The notes under the pieces were generated by a model. It saw nothing but the letters and a program-made list of their open reading frames with translations. It was not told the origin of the DNA and made no database searches. This document shows, one piece after another, positions 51,331 through 64,000 of a stretch of 64,000 nt of DNA (the first letter of the stretch is position 1; every line of letters begins with the position of its first letter). The stretch is from positions 68,733,001-68,797,000 of the forward strand of contig NC_071670.1 in NCBI RefSeq assembly GCF_028554725.1, in the 5' to 3' direction. This DNA comes from Zeugodacus cucurbitae (Eukaryota; Arthropoda; Insecta; Diptera; Tephritidae). A program made the position numbers and the translations under genes.

Positions 51331-52958
51331 TTTTCTTCCAGTGCATATCCCATTTTATACATTCTAGCAGTTTCCACTGCACCATGGAGCCGGGCGAGCT
51401 CTGTGTCTCATTACACTTGCAACATACTCGCTCAGCGACAAGCAAACTTTAATGCAACGAAGTGATAAAGCAACATTGCAGTCAGCTAACAACACATTTG
51501 CAGCGCCTTATTATGCGCATCATTATCAAGAATATGTAGCTGCAACAATACACTAAATGAGCAGTAACAAAAATAACAATCAGCAATGGTACTATAAAAA
51601 GCAACAATGCAACTAAACGAAGATACGACGCTGCATGAAAAAGAAGAAATTGCAACGGGCACAGCATGGACTCCGCAGCGTTGAACAACTTTTTTGCTGT
51701 GCTACATTTATTGTTGTTGCTTTGCTGCTGTTCTTATTGTGCAGTTTATGTTGGTTGTGCGGTTGTTGCAACAAGATTTATAACCTACGAAAAACTGTCA
51801 TCATGGTATTTTTGCCACAGCACAGAGCAACAACAACAGTGGTGGTGTAGTAGTGGCAACATTGGCAACAAAAAAGATGACATTGTCTGTCAAAAATTTC
51901 AACATTTTCAACAAGCCGCGACCAAGTCATAGCCGCGCAGTAGAAGCTGAGTCCAAGAGTGTGGCTGGAGTAAAAAAACAACAGTTCAGGAGAACGATAC
52001 TGCTTGCCGCGGAAAACAATTTTGTACAATTACATCCTAAGCGGCCTGGTGGCATGGTCCATGGTCATGTGGCATAAATGACCAGAGCAGCATAAGCAGC
52101 GACAGCAAGAACCACAACCACAACAATGACAATGATATTCAAGCGCATTGCAAAAATTACGAACGCGACCGAGGAAAAAAGCGCATAAATAAATAAAACG
52201 GACAGCCTTGAAATGTGAATGAGAATAAAGCGCAAAGCAAAAAAGTGGCATAAAGAGAGCATAGCGGCCAGCGAAATAGAAGTGTGGTGCGCTATGAAAA
52301 AACGTGCGTCGTTTTTTGTCGCTTAAATCGCGGTGATAACAAACAGCAACAACAACAATTGCAATGGAAGCAAAACAACACTCAAATTCAAGAAAAAATC
52401 TAAAGAAGTTGAAAAAAAACAGAATATTCCACTGCGTTGTGAACGCGTAACGAAACGCGCTTACAACGCGGGCTTGCAACATTTAGGTGCACAAACACAC
52501 ACAAATGTATGCCTCCAGGCATAGCAGACCAACCGGCCGTGGACACTAAGTGCATGTTGACAAAAATCACACAGCCAATCAAAACAGAACAGGAGTAAAG
52601 CGAAGCAACAGCAGCAAAAGGGAGCTAAAGGTGCAAGGCAAAAACGCGAAATTTCAAGTATGACAGGAAAAAAACTGCATCGTTTCGCAAAAAAGTGAAG
52701 CTCAGCAGAACTTGCTAAAGCGCGACAAGCGCGAGATAAAAGCAGCGCAACAAAGGACACAAGAACGCAAGCGAAATGACAACAGGAAAAAAGCGGAATG
52801 CATCACCTTGTTGCAAGCGCACATTTAGTGGCTTGTATTTTAGCTGATGTTGTGGTCATTGCGCTCGCTTTCGTTTTATTTCTGCGCGCACAAGCTTTCT
52901 TATCTAGCAGTGCTGAAGATTTCGCAGAATGCGCACGGCACTCGCTAGACAAGCTCGC

Positions 52959-52980
52959 GGTACTCGAGGTACTCGAGGTA
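52959..52980. repeat. Short tandem duplication
   Basis: GGTACTCGAGGTACTCGAGG contains a tandem duplication of a 9-base unit in noncoding DNA. Confidence 0.8.
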
Positions 52981-55900
52981 TATGTGTTTGTGTTGCACGT
53001 GTGCGCATTCTTATCTTTATGGCACAAAATTTTATGCAATATTTTTGACTATCTCCGCGCTATTCTCAGACATTGTGAGCATCTCAGATGGTAATAATAT
53101 AATTTTAACGAGCTTTATTTCGCTCTTAGTAGGTATGATAGGTTTTTATAGCAGGGAGCAATGTTTTTGCAACTATTCCCTGATCTCATAGAGTTAAGAA
53201 GCTTCCTGTTGGACTACTACTTACCAGGAAGCTTACCAGGAAGTTTAGAAAAATCGCTACTTATCACAAAAAAGACTGGTAATATAAAGAAATTTCTTGA
53301 CGAGTGGAATTAGTGAATGAAAACATCAAACAATCCGTAAATGATTTGAGATGGCCTTAGAATAAAGTTTGAGTTAACTGACACCTGGCACTCTAGATAG
53401 AACAATTTTTATACCAAAGCCCTGGGTTCGGAGACCATTTCAATATAAAGAAAAAGATAGCAAAATTATTAGCTCGGACTTCGAGTCATTCCGCTTTCAA
53501 CTTTGACCTTCAGTAGCAATCTCCTTTTCTCAGATCTCTGAATTTGGAAAGAAATCGCCGATTATTATCATAGCAAAAGTCGAATCACACTACAAACACA
53601 TTATCGAAGACGAAAAAAGTTGCTGTAATCGGGAATTCCATCACGATTGGCATCGAATAAAATCGGCATTAAGCTAACAATTTTTCTTTCATTTAAAACG
53701 ATGGGAACCAAGTCGTACGGTATACGACGAAGAAGAATCAAGCCGACTCATGGCTATGAGGTAACCGCAGCCATAAAACCCTGGATCCATCACTTTAATA
53801 CACACAAACAATTTAAGCAAAAAAACAATCGTCTCATCATTTCGTGTTAATTTATTTGCTTAGTTCCACCTAAATACCACCTAAGTGGCAACATTTAAGC
53901 AAAATTCAGCAAAATGGAAAATAAGCTATCAGCCATGTCAACAAATTTCCGAAGATAAACGCACGCGAACATACAGACATTTAGCTCATCTTGCTCACTA
54001 TCGCCATGATATTTTGGTATTTTTTTGGTTCTGTGTATTCCCCTAGCACTCTCATTAGGCCAAGTCGCCGCATTGACAGGCTTATAAAGGAAATCGGGAG
54101 TTGGGGCTGTTGGGGCAAACAAAGCACGCCTTCAAAGCAAACACGAAGACAAGCGTTGTACAAAGAGTTTCGGCAAATAAGCTTAAATGAAAATCGTGCA
54201 AATAAAAGCAGGCGGTCGGCTAGCAGCAGAACCAGAAGACCAGCCGGTTTGTCTCAGTCGCGCTTGACATACCTGGAACAATTAATCATTGCAGTCTGAC
54301 CGCTGACACTAGCCCTGGGAGTGAGAGTGAGTGTAGAAAAAGCTTGCTTGCGATTTCGCGTGTCTTGCCGATGCTACTTATTCTTCCTTTCTTATATAAA
54401 GTATACGTTTGTATATACATTTGCTTTGTCTTTCGCCACTTTTTTCGGCTGCGGCGTTGCACTGCACAGCTCCGCTCGCGTGGCTACTTTGTTTATATTA
54501 ATAGTCATGCCACGCCTTTTCTTTGTTTCAATTGTCATGTCTTTGCGCCTCAACACGCGTGTAGCACAACGCTGCTCAGGCTTGTGGCATGCAACACTCA
54601 CGTTAGTTAGCCCGAAAGGAAGGAAGCAGGGTATGCTGTTATGTATTTGTATTTAAGACCATACATGGGTTTGGGGTTGGTCCGAAGCGAAATCGGCAAC
54701 TTGAAAATGAAAGCCAAACAAGAAAAAGAAAGGAAAAAACAAATGAAAAGAAAATGAACTCGCAGCGACTGCAGTTTTTGCTAGTTGGAATGACAGCTGA
54801 GGGAATAAATGATATTATACTTTTGTTCCGGTCGGCCCAATCTACTGATGTGTGACCGCGTCCAGCTGCTTGTAGTGCGAAATGAAGTTTGATTGGAATG
54901 GGAGAGTTCAAAAGGACTTGCCACCGATGAGTTGCTTATGAGATCCAACTAAGTTGTGGCAAGTTCGATAAAGATATCATTGCATATTAAAGTAAGTTTA
55001 TGCTTAAGTAGAAGCTCTCCAAAATGCTTATTAAAGCTTTGGCGCTTATGCAGAGGCAGAGCTCCATTACTATACAAAGGCATGGAGCATACCTCACTTA
55101 CGCTCTCCAACTCATGCCACGCTAATGCTAACCGTAATTAATCATTCGATTCGGAGTCTGAGCAAAGACGAAGCCGACACTTCACATTTTGCAGTGATAA
55201 ATAATTTTTTTGTCACAGTTTCCCCCCCACCAGTGTGCGCCACAGGCTGCTGCGAGTTTTGGTGACGATTTTACGACGTAGTGTGGGAATTGCTCTTACT
55301 TATTGTAACGGTATTGCCGACCCTCTCCGCTCACGCTTTAATATGATGACATATTCAACAGCAGTGAACTGTCAAAAAAAGCTGATTTGGGGAAGCTTCG
55401 ACATTAATTTTGTGGTAATTTTAACGAGTGCGGAAAGCTGGGGAGCTGAGACTTGCTGGAGGCGTGGGTGTTGAAGATTACACAATAACAAGGGGGAGGG
55501 TGTGTAGCACCAAGGCGACAAGCATAATTATAGTGTCATTAGAAATGACTTTATTTAAATGACTACAGCGGAAGCGCCACAACAAAAGCGAACAGTAGAA
55601 AATTAAGTTATTTGGGGCACATGGCAGCATCCACTGGTACTCTGTTGAGTACCAACTAAACTTTAGTTTAACACATGTTTTACAGTTTCTATAAACTTCA
55701 TGAATTCTGTGTCCAACCCTTGCTACATGAACTCTGTCTGCATCATTTTCTGTAATACACTGTTCGAGAATCATTTTCATCATTTAATTAAATTCTAGCA
55801 TTAAGACAACTCAACCTAAATGAGTTGTAAAGCCGCGCTAATGATCTCAAAGCCCAAATAATCATCAGCAGCGTCTGACATTCGTGTCAAGGTCACTGGT

Positions 55901-56173
55901 AGCCCTGGATTAGCTTGTTAGTTAATGAGTGCAGATGGAGCGGTTTGGTTGAAAACGCTTAATTAATGTGAGTTCAGAGCTTCACATATCTATTAATAAT
56001 CAGCGAGTACTTACGTATGCCATATTGTTTTCTGTGCGGTACTTATAGGAAGAAGGAATTGGAAACTAGTGTAGTTATATGTTTCAAATAAGAAATGACA
56101 CAAGTCTTAAATGATTAATTTTGATTAAGAAAATACTAAATAAGAAATATTCAAATTATTAACACGATATTTT

Positions 56174-56196
56174 AATTTTTTTCTTTACAGGTAAAC
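56174..56196 (+). promoter_or_regulatory. Candidate recursive (ratchet) splice site
   Basis: A pyrimidine tract ending in CAG is immediately followed by GTAAAC, so that an acceptor abuts a donor at 56190/56191. This is the architecture of ratchet points that subdivide long fly introns. The donor half departs from the GTAAGT consensus at its last two positions. It lies on the sense strand, 15.4 kb into intron 2. Confidence 0.35.
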
Positions 56197-59100
56197 ATGT
56201 GATGATATTCTAATCTCAGCGTTTGTTTCGCAAAAATATGTATGTATGTATATTTTCTTGTCGATTACTTGATAAGGTTGCAGCCGCCTCTAATCATTCT
56301 TTACGTTCCTGATATGGTGCCCAATGAAGTAATTGACGAGATGCTGTCACCTATGATCTAGAACAGCTATTAGAATATACGTTTCCAGAACTCGAGATCT
56401 CTAAAGAATTAGTCAATGGTTTCAACGAAATATTCCTCGCATAACCCACCTTTCCAAAATGATCTGCTCTCAAAAGAGCTAAATACCACAATATATATGC
56501 ATACGTTGCTTCAGAAGTGAAAGCTATTAACTCGGAGCTTCTGTTGATGGAAGATATAAAACATCTCTTGATAACTTCCAATACTCAGAAAGCTTGTAGC
56601 ACTTTATTACTCATATCTAGATTTAGCCCCTGTCCTAGTACAAGAAGCGGTTGTCCTCCATGTATCTTTATTAGAGACAAAGGTGAGTACGTTGAAACCT
56701 CTTGTGGAGTTTTCTATATAAAGATCTGGAATTTCTCGTAATCCTAAATCAGATGTAGTAAGGAAAAACAAGCTTACAGATTAAAAGGAGAAATTTAGGT
56801 ATGGAAAAATAAAAATAACTATTTTTTATTTTTCATAACTTTTTATTGCAATTTATTAAATATAATTTCTTAGTCATGAGTTGATTTACTCCTTCTACAA
56901 AAATATACTTCTCCCTGCTATTTTAAACCCGACCTCCACTTTGTCTCCACAGTAACAAGCTTTCATTTATCACCTACTTTGGTATCGACCAATTTGAAAC
57001 GATCGAGAAGTGTGTCAACACTTGCCACAAATTGCGGCACAACAGCAACCCTAATTGAGGTTATTAACTAACCACCTGCACCGCACCACAACAGCCAAGC
57101 AAAGAAAAAATATATGCAAAAAATGAAGAAAGCAAGCGTAAGGTGAGCAATCGAAAAAGGCAACTTCATTAGCAATGTTTTACCTACGTAACGGTGAACG
57201 ATTTTTTCTCACGCCCCAGCAACAACAACAATAACAGCCAAAGCGATAGTGAGTGTGTCAGACACGCCCACTTTTGTAGCGTCGATTTGTACGCCCACCA
57301 CAGCAAGACAAACAGTAAATTTTGCAGCAAAGCAAATATAAAAAAGAGAAAATGAAAATGTGAAAATTGCAAAACATAAAATCGGAGAGCAGCCAAGAAA
57401 GTGCGGAGGAGTGCGTTCTCTACCTTTGAGTTTGCATACTATTACTACATTGTTTTTGTTGCTTTTGCCAGCTATTGTTCGGTCAGTTAATGTTACTGTT
57501 GTTTATTTTTGTTTTGGCGCCATTAACGTGCCTTTGTCACCCTGTGGCCTAATAGCAATCACTTGATTGCCTGAGCAATAGCAACAATGTCAGTTTGGTG
57601 AAGCCAGTCGGTCAACAGTAACAACAACAACAGCAGCAGGCACAAGAAATATCTAATTTTTTAGCAGCGCCGCCTATGCCCCATTACACCGCCGACCGGC
57701 AGGAGACCAGCAGCAACGCCGCCACTGTTGAAGGCCATCAACGCTAATGGCTGGCAATCTTGGCTTGACGTTCATTTCAATTTTTATTTCGCTTTTATGC
57801 AAAGCAGCCAGTCAGGCAGCCCTTGAATGAGTGTGTGGGTGGGTGGCAAGCAAATTAAAACCCTACAACAACAACAACGCTAAATTAGAGCTTACAAAAG
57901 GCAACAATAGTGTTGTGAAATGTAGCTTCCTCTAAAGGAAAGTAAAGGTGAAGAGGAAGTGGGAACGGTAGCTTACCGTCGGAGGTGTTGCAAGGCGCTA
58001 TATTATTGTTAAACTGCCGTTGAGTGCTGCGGCATTCACACGCACTTGCCGCTAATATCCGGCCATCACATGCGGCAGCTTGTTAAGCGCTGACTGAGCG
58101 CCGCGTTAGTTGAGAGGTGAGACGGATCTGGGCAGCAATGGCCGACTGACAATCGGACAAACTGGCTGAAATGAAGTTAGCTCTTTCCATTTCCGCTTTA
58201 ACACATTTCTTTGTTGCCTTTTCCGTCTTCAAAGCGCGTGTGTGTGTGTAACAAACTGCAAAGTGCTCAAATGCTTCACGCTGATCCTCTGTTAATGTGC
58301 GCCACATAAATGCGTAGTGGCTGTAGTGTGCGGAGAGTGGATTTACGCAAATTGCCACGCGTCATGGGTGGGCGGACGCCTAGCAGCCCCGCCCTCCCCC
58401 GCTCCACTGCTTGTGCTTAATTTCCCTAATGAAATGCAGCGGCGTAATTTGCCTGTCGGCTCGAGTCGTTCTCACTATTCTTTTCCTTCTAAATATTTTT
58501 TCCGCTTCCTGGCCGCCTTTGATTATATTTGTATTCTTAATTTATTTGCCTTTATGTGTGTTGGTTTCGCTTAATGTTATTCCTAGTAATAACAATTTCA
58601 TTTTATTACAGTTATATTTCCACTTTCGTTATTTGCGATTTCCATTCAACTGAGTTTCATATTCATACATACTATATATATGTATATGGTATTCTTGTTT
58701 AGATGGAAGGCGGTAATGAGTCGACTCGGAGCTTGTGAAAGATAGAGATTCAAAAAAAAAATGTTTCTTTTATTATTAGAGAGTAATTCTTAGTATTCTT
58801 TAAGAGATTCTTCACCATAATATTCGCTTTATCTAGAAACTTTTTACGAACGTTCCTGTAAATAAAAGTCATACTCAAATGGAGCTTATAATCTTAATAT
58901 ATTTTTTCGAAAAAGGTTACTCTTTGCAATAAGTGGATAATGCTTGAGCTAGGAGGTTGACCCTGGGTTTTAAGTTGTAGTTATAGTTATCTTAGAAATT
59001 TCTTTGGGTATGAAATTAGTATGGTTAGGTAAGATCCTAGCCTAGAAATAATGTAACCCAATACGAATATTGGACCTACACGAACTAAAAATCCATCTTA

Positions 59101-60939
59101 TAATGTGTACCCAATTCCTTCATCACATTTTTTACCAAAATTTTTACAGTCATTTCAAAGTGTCTATCCATAAAGTGAGAGTAACTAATATTCCCATCCG
59201 TCCGTACTAAACCATATCTTATTTGTTTTTATACCATTCCCTTCTCTGTTAGTTTGCCACTTTTCATTTTGTTTAATGCCCTTCAATGCTCGCTCATTTG
59301 CACATTTCAGCTATTTATTGTCGAAAACCCCATCCTGAGAAAAGAGAAATACAAAAAGTTTCTATTTGCTCACTATTAGAGCTGCTGCTGATAGCCAGCC
59401 CAGCTCAACTGTTGTTGTTGTTTTTATTGCTGTGTCTCTAATGAGTACGCATGCATAGGCGCCACAGCGTGTTTAATGTAATGTAATTACGTAGCTACCA
59501 CTAGCGCAGAGCCTTCCTGAGATCTCGCTCTACAGGCGCTTAGCATAGCATACTTATGGGCGCATTAGCGTGTGCCGGTAATTAATGAGCACTCATTTAT
59601 TTTATGTTGCGGCTGAGCAGCATTTTTTCCCATTTTATTTCAGCCTCTCATTTATTACTGACAAGCCGTTGTTATTGCCCGCTTGCCACTGTTGTTGGCC
59701 ATAATTTTTCGCACAATTGAAAGTGCCTTTTTCGCTTCCATTTTATTTGATTGTTTCTCTTTTTGCTGTTTTTTTTTCATTGCGCGGTAGGCTAATTTAA
59801 CGCTTAAAGTGTCCACAAATTTGGCTTTTAATTAAAATTAGTTTTGCGTGTTTGCTCCGTTTTTTTTTGTTTACCGTTATTCTTCTGATATTTCCGCTAA
59901 GTCCGGCCAAAGCATAAAATACACAAAAATTATTTCGGACCATTGCACGTCGCGCCACTTGAAATGGCTTGAAATGAAAATACAAAGTAATTGAACTCGT
60001 CGCGTTTTTCAGGGTCATGGCGGCGTCGGCGGTTGCTCTCCGCGGCGCCCACTCAACAATCGGCGGCGTTTGACAGGTTATTAACCAAATTAAATGCCAA
60101 ACGGACTGTTCCGGTGAGAAAAAGCTCGCGAAAGTTTCTCTTAAGCAACTAAGTTTGAGTTGCTCCCTCCCTCCTGTCAAGAAACTGAAAATGTCAGAAA
60201 AGTTTTAATGGCCAACGTGCGACCAACAACAACAACAGCGCGAATACAAAGTTAGTGCCATTCACCTTCACTCCCTCCTCCGCTTAACCGCGTAATGCGC
60301 TCGCTTTTTTGTGGCGCAGCAATTGCAAATCAGTCGAAAATCCTAATAATAAATTGCCACAAAAATAGCGACAGAACAATTACAAAAGACGCAACAACAA
60401 CAACGAGCACAGTAATAATACAGAAAATGCGACAACAACACAAAACTTTCGCCGTCACAACAATTCTCTCTATAAAAAACGAGAGAAACCCAACAAACGC
60501 GCCACTGCATTTGTCATTTGGAGTTGTACAACAATGAAAGTTGTAACGGCAGCAATTACAACAATAGCAATAACAAGTATTGAAGGCACAACTACAAAGT
60601 TGTGCAAAAAAGTTTGTACAACCAAATTAAACTGTGGCTAAAAGTTTTACCCATCAATTGTTTTTGTTGTTGTTGCAACTTTTTATTTTACTGCAACTAA
60701 CGGCTACAGATATAGTTTATAAATAGATTTGATTAACATTTAATGATGTAGGTTTTCGGTTTTAAATCCGAGGTTTATTAGAAAAACGTCAGAGATGATT
60801 GGTCTTTTGGTGAACGATTTTTAGAATTAAATTTGAATATTTCCAATGGAAAGTATTAGAAAGTACAATTCAAAATCTGAAGTAGAGAACTCTAGAATCT
60901 CTAAACTGTTCTAAATAGTTCCCGAAATGGTGTTTATCC

Positions 60940-60992
60940 TATCTGGCATAATACCTTTCTGACCCCTGTCTGGCATAATCCTTTCTGACCTC
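60940..60992. repeat. 26/27-bp tandem duplication
   Basis: TATCTGGCATAATACCTTTC... and TGTCTGGCATAATCCTTTC... lie head to tail and differ by a few bases. This looks like a replication-slippage duplication. Confidence 0.85.
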
Positions 60993-63900
60993 TTTTAATA
61001 CTTCCGTGTAAATCTTGATCCTCCAATAAATTCCTTTTTGAAGTATTATTTTGGAACGGAGCACTGGACTTCAATATATTAGGATTGGTATTGATCTTAA
61101 TTTTAAAGAGAACTTGTTTGTGATATCATAAGATTTCGTAGATGGATCTACACCCTAAAGTATCTACAAATTCCCTTGAATCTGTCAAAGTGTTTGATTT
61201 CAATTCTACCTAGTTTGTTGGACGGTTAAAGGCATGAGATTCAAGATAGTTGAACCATATATACCAGTCAGAGAAAATTCTGCTTCGGTTTCTTCCAATT
61301 AACTTCGACGATTGACATCGGGCAAGATATCTCTGGTCTCATCTAACGATTATTGCCATGGATAACAAGCTTAGTGGACATCTCACGTCGAAGACTCATC
61401 GCATGCCAATATTAATCGAAGCCATTTCCAGCAGTAAACTGTTAAAATTACTTCACTATACTCGTATATTGTATTAAGGAGGACATGTGAGGTCAATTAT
61501 AGATACTTTCGAAAAATATTCTTTGAAGTTGAGAGAAAGTGTGATATGAATTTGATATATCCATAAAACCTGTCCGCTTATATCATTTGTTTTCAAGAGT
61601 ATATTCTATTTTAACAAAAATTGTTAGAAGTTTAGAAATTAGCAAAAAACTTTAATTGACTCGACAGCAATGCCATCTATCCTATCCAACCAGCGACAGG
61701 CTAGAACAAAATTTCATGAAGATATACAAAGAAAAGCAAATAGTGATACTTAAAAAATAAGATGTAGTCGTCTAAGATGAAACTGGTCTTTTGAAACTCT
61801 TAATTTCAACAGAAACGGAACTAAAATATCAGTGTTTCAGTTACTGTTTACGGTGTTAACAGTAAGAAACCTCAGGGTTATTAGTTAGAGAACCTTATAC
61901 AGGAAAGTTTTTCGAATCAAGAAAAACGCTAGTAAAATGAAATGATTGCTTTTAATATAATATAAAAACGCTGAACTTTTAATAACTTAAAAAAAAATCG
62001 CATGCTACTTTTATTTATTTTGAGAAAATATTATTATAACGGTAAAGTTAAGAGAGGCTTTATTACTTGCTTTGTACTTAATTGATTTATAACCCACTTA
62101 AAACAAAAGGGCGCAGAAAACTTGAAAGCCAATCCAGAATGTTACATTACACATTAATTATATTACGAGATTACTGCTTTTGCTTATGGCTTCGCCTCGG
62201 TGGTGGTGTGGTAATAAAACGTATTCAGCGAGCGCAATTTAAAGAAAAGCCAATAAAAAGTAAAAATTAGGGCAAAGAAAGGGTCATTAAGTTTATAGTG
62301 TCAATAAAATGCACGCACGTTGGCGAGCACGCAAAGACTGCTTAAGAATTAACGACGAGCGCAGGATGAAAGGATTTTCCAGAAGGCCAAGGAGAAAAGA
62401 AGAAAAGTTCATGGGGCTGAGCGATTGCCGTCGTGCGCGACAACAGGATGTCTAATTACGCACGAATGAGATTCATTAACATTTTCGTGCGAGATAAAGC
62501 CACCTAAAGTGAGGCACAACAGAGCGCGCCGGTATAACAAAAGGCGGACTACAGATGGTGTTAGACGGTAAGTGGATTGTAATCAGTTGCCCCTCGAGAT
62601 GAAGCAATCTTGGCTGGCAGCGATGACAAAGGATGCACAAGATTGAGGCAGATGAAAGTTAAGGAAAAAGGAAAGCGAAATTTGAACAAAAAATAAAGGA
62701 TGAAAGAGGTGGGTTGGGAGATAGATTGAAAGTGAGCGATTTGAGGGACGAACCTAAGCTAACAAATTTTGAATGAAGGCGACAAAAGCAAACAACTTAG
62801 AGTCCCCTCCCCCTTACAAACACAGCTCTTTGAATTTGATTTAAAATTAGTTTACTTTAGGCCTATTGTTATTTTAGTTGCTGTAATGTTTTCATTTTTT
62901 TTTATGGCTGAAGGGCAGGGCAGACTATAGCTTCAAAGTCAGCCGTATTTTTTAATAGCGAGAGGGAGAGTGTGTATCTGAGGAGATAAAAATATCAGCA
63001 AAGCTTGACGTTCTTCCACTTTTTACTATATTTGCGGTTGGAAAGGTTAGGAAAATCGATAATTTATTTTCGTCCCTAAATGTAGGCTACAAAAATTGAT
63101 GGCACATCGCCTTTTCGTTGTTTTTCAAAACCGATGTAATAAGTTGCTTCTAATGTTAGGCATTTTTCTTTTGGACACACATACATATCTCCGTTATTGA
63201 TTGCTTTTATTTGCTGACATTCTTCTCTGTCTGTGTGTGCTCTTCCACGCCATTGTCTCTTTTAAATTGCTGCCCATTTTTACGCTTGAATGCATCAATT
63301 AGAGCAAAAAGTCAAGCGTTATTTGCCTCTGCAATGGAATCACAAAACCAACAACAAAATAACTACAAAAAACATTACGAATATTTGATTTTGCCTTGTT
63401 GTTGTTGCAAGAGCAGTAAAATTTATTTCGAGCATTTAACTGTGCTGCTTAAGTTGGTCGTAACAAAATGGCCAGCTGATGATTTCCAGACAGTGAGCAT
63501 CGTTCAACTATGCTGTCGGCTCTTCCAACGTTGACTTTTGTTTGTAGTGACGCTTCATTTGCGTTCTCCACGTCAATTTTATATAATTTTATTATTTTTC
63601 CTTAACCTCCACTTCGTTTTGCCACTATTTCTACAGTCAAATTTGTTGTTAGATTTGTAGTTTTCGTTTAATTGTGCTGCTTAACTGAGTTCACATTGCA
63701 ATTTGTTCGCGTTCTCTGCTTGTATTTTGCCAAAATTGCAACGGCTGCGACAAGAATTCCAATTTATTTCAGTCGCTTTTTCTGCTAGGTCTTCTCTACA
63801 GTTATTATTTGTCATTATATTTGTTGTTGTATTTTTGCTTTTGGTTTGTGTTTTTGTCTCGTGTAAATTGTGCGAAAGTTTCCATTTTATCTGTTTCCGC

Positions 63901-64000
63901 ACAGCCGTTGTGTCCTTGGCTTTCCTGTTGTAAGTTTGCAAATATTCTAGTATTTCGGCTTTTCTTCACTTTCAAAGTTGGCTTAATTGTGACATTTGTT

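Larger units (their letters stand above)
40789..64000 (+). other. Intron 2 (at least 23 kb, open at the window end)
   Basis: This runs from CAG/GTGAGT to the window edge, unless the weak exon candidate at 41870 is real. It holds two non-LTR element fragments, a small tandem array, microsatellites and GC-richer patches, listed separately. Between 51.4 and 64.0 kb I see only noncoding AT-rich DNA with CAA/TTG runs and short frames lacking domains. Confidence 0.55.

Noticed and set aside
52798..53094. 98-codon open frame as an exon of the secreted protein
   Set aside because: A TCTAGCAG acceptor and a GAG/GTATAT donor exist, but the enclosed frame is not in a convincing phase and carries no expected cysteine pattern. 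It is partly a 9-base tandem duplication.
1..64000. tRNA, rRNA, CRISPR array or bacterial-type operon
   Set aside because: No tRNA B-box with a matching cloverleaf, no rRNA-like stretch, no regularly spaced identical repeats and no closely packed long genes were seen.

Overview
The window looks like insect nuclear DNA, most likely from a higher fly (a tephritid-type dipteran). It is AT-rich, full of CAA/TTG and CA/TG simple repeats, almost free of long reading frames, and carries fragments of IS630/mariner-type and non-LTR elements. The species is an inference from sequence style. I see no bacterial operons, CRISPR array, rRNA gene or tRNA gene.

One host gene is supported, on the + strand. 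A candidate core promoter (Inr plus correctly spaced DPE) sits at 10474-10507, downstream of a GC-rich stretch. The first coding exon lies in 12162-12614, with the ATG at 12327. It encodes a signal peptide, a short pro-region with a basic RxxR/RRR site and the start of a cysteine-rich module. A 28.1-kb intron separates it from a 48-nt in-phase exon at 40741-40788, which adds two more cysteines. The gene then runs into a second long intron and probably leaves the window at the right edge. The product is a secreted or extracellular cysteine-rich protein. I cannot name it with confidence. An anosmin-like cysteine box is one untested idea.

Region by region: 1-10473 is upstream noncoding DNA. 10475-12161 holds the presumed 5' UTR exon and a short intron. 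12615-40740 is intron 1, with a non-autonomous IS630/mariner element (16138-16723), a probable transposase C-terminal fossil (about 21320-21458, minus strand), a direct repeat pair around 23 and 25.5 kb flanking GC-rich DNA and a hairpin-ended repeat (about 24905-25398), a degenerate tandem array (27.9-28.4 kb) and further GC-rich blocks. 40789-64000 is intron 2. It holds a 5'-truncated non-LTR insertion with a 12-bp target duplication (42982-43714), an antisense non-LTR endonuclease fossil (about 47900-48470), a roughly 90-120-bp-period tandem array (50848-51330), and a candidate recursive-splice site at 56190/56191.

I did not find a convincing new multi-gene system. The items most worth a second look are the unidentified secreted-protein gene with very long introns, the candidate ratchet splice site, and the small tandem array.
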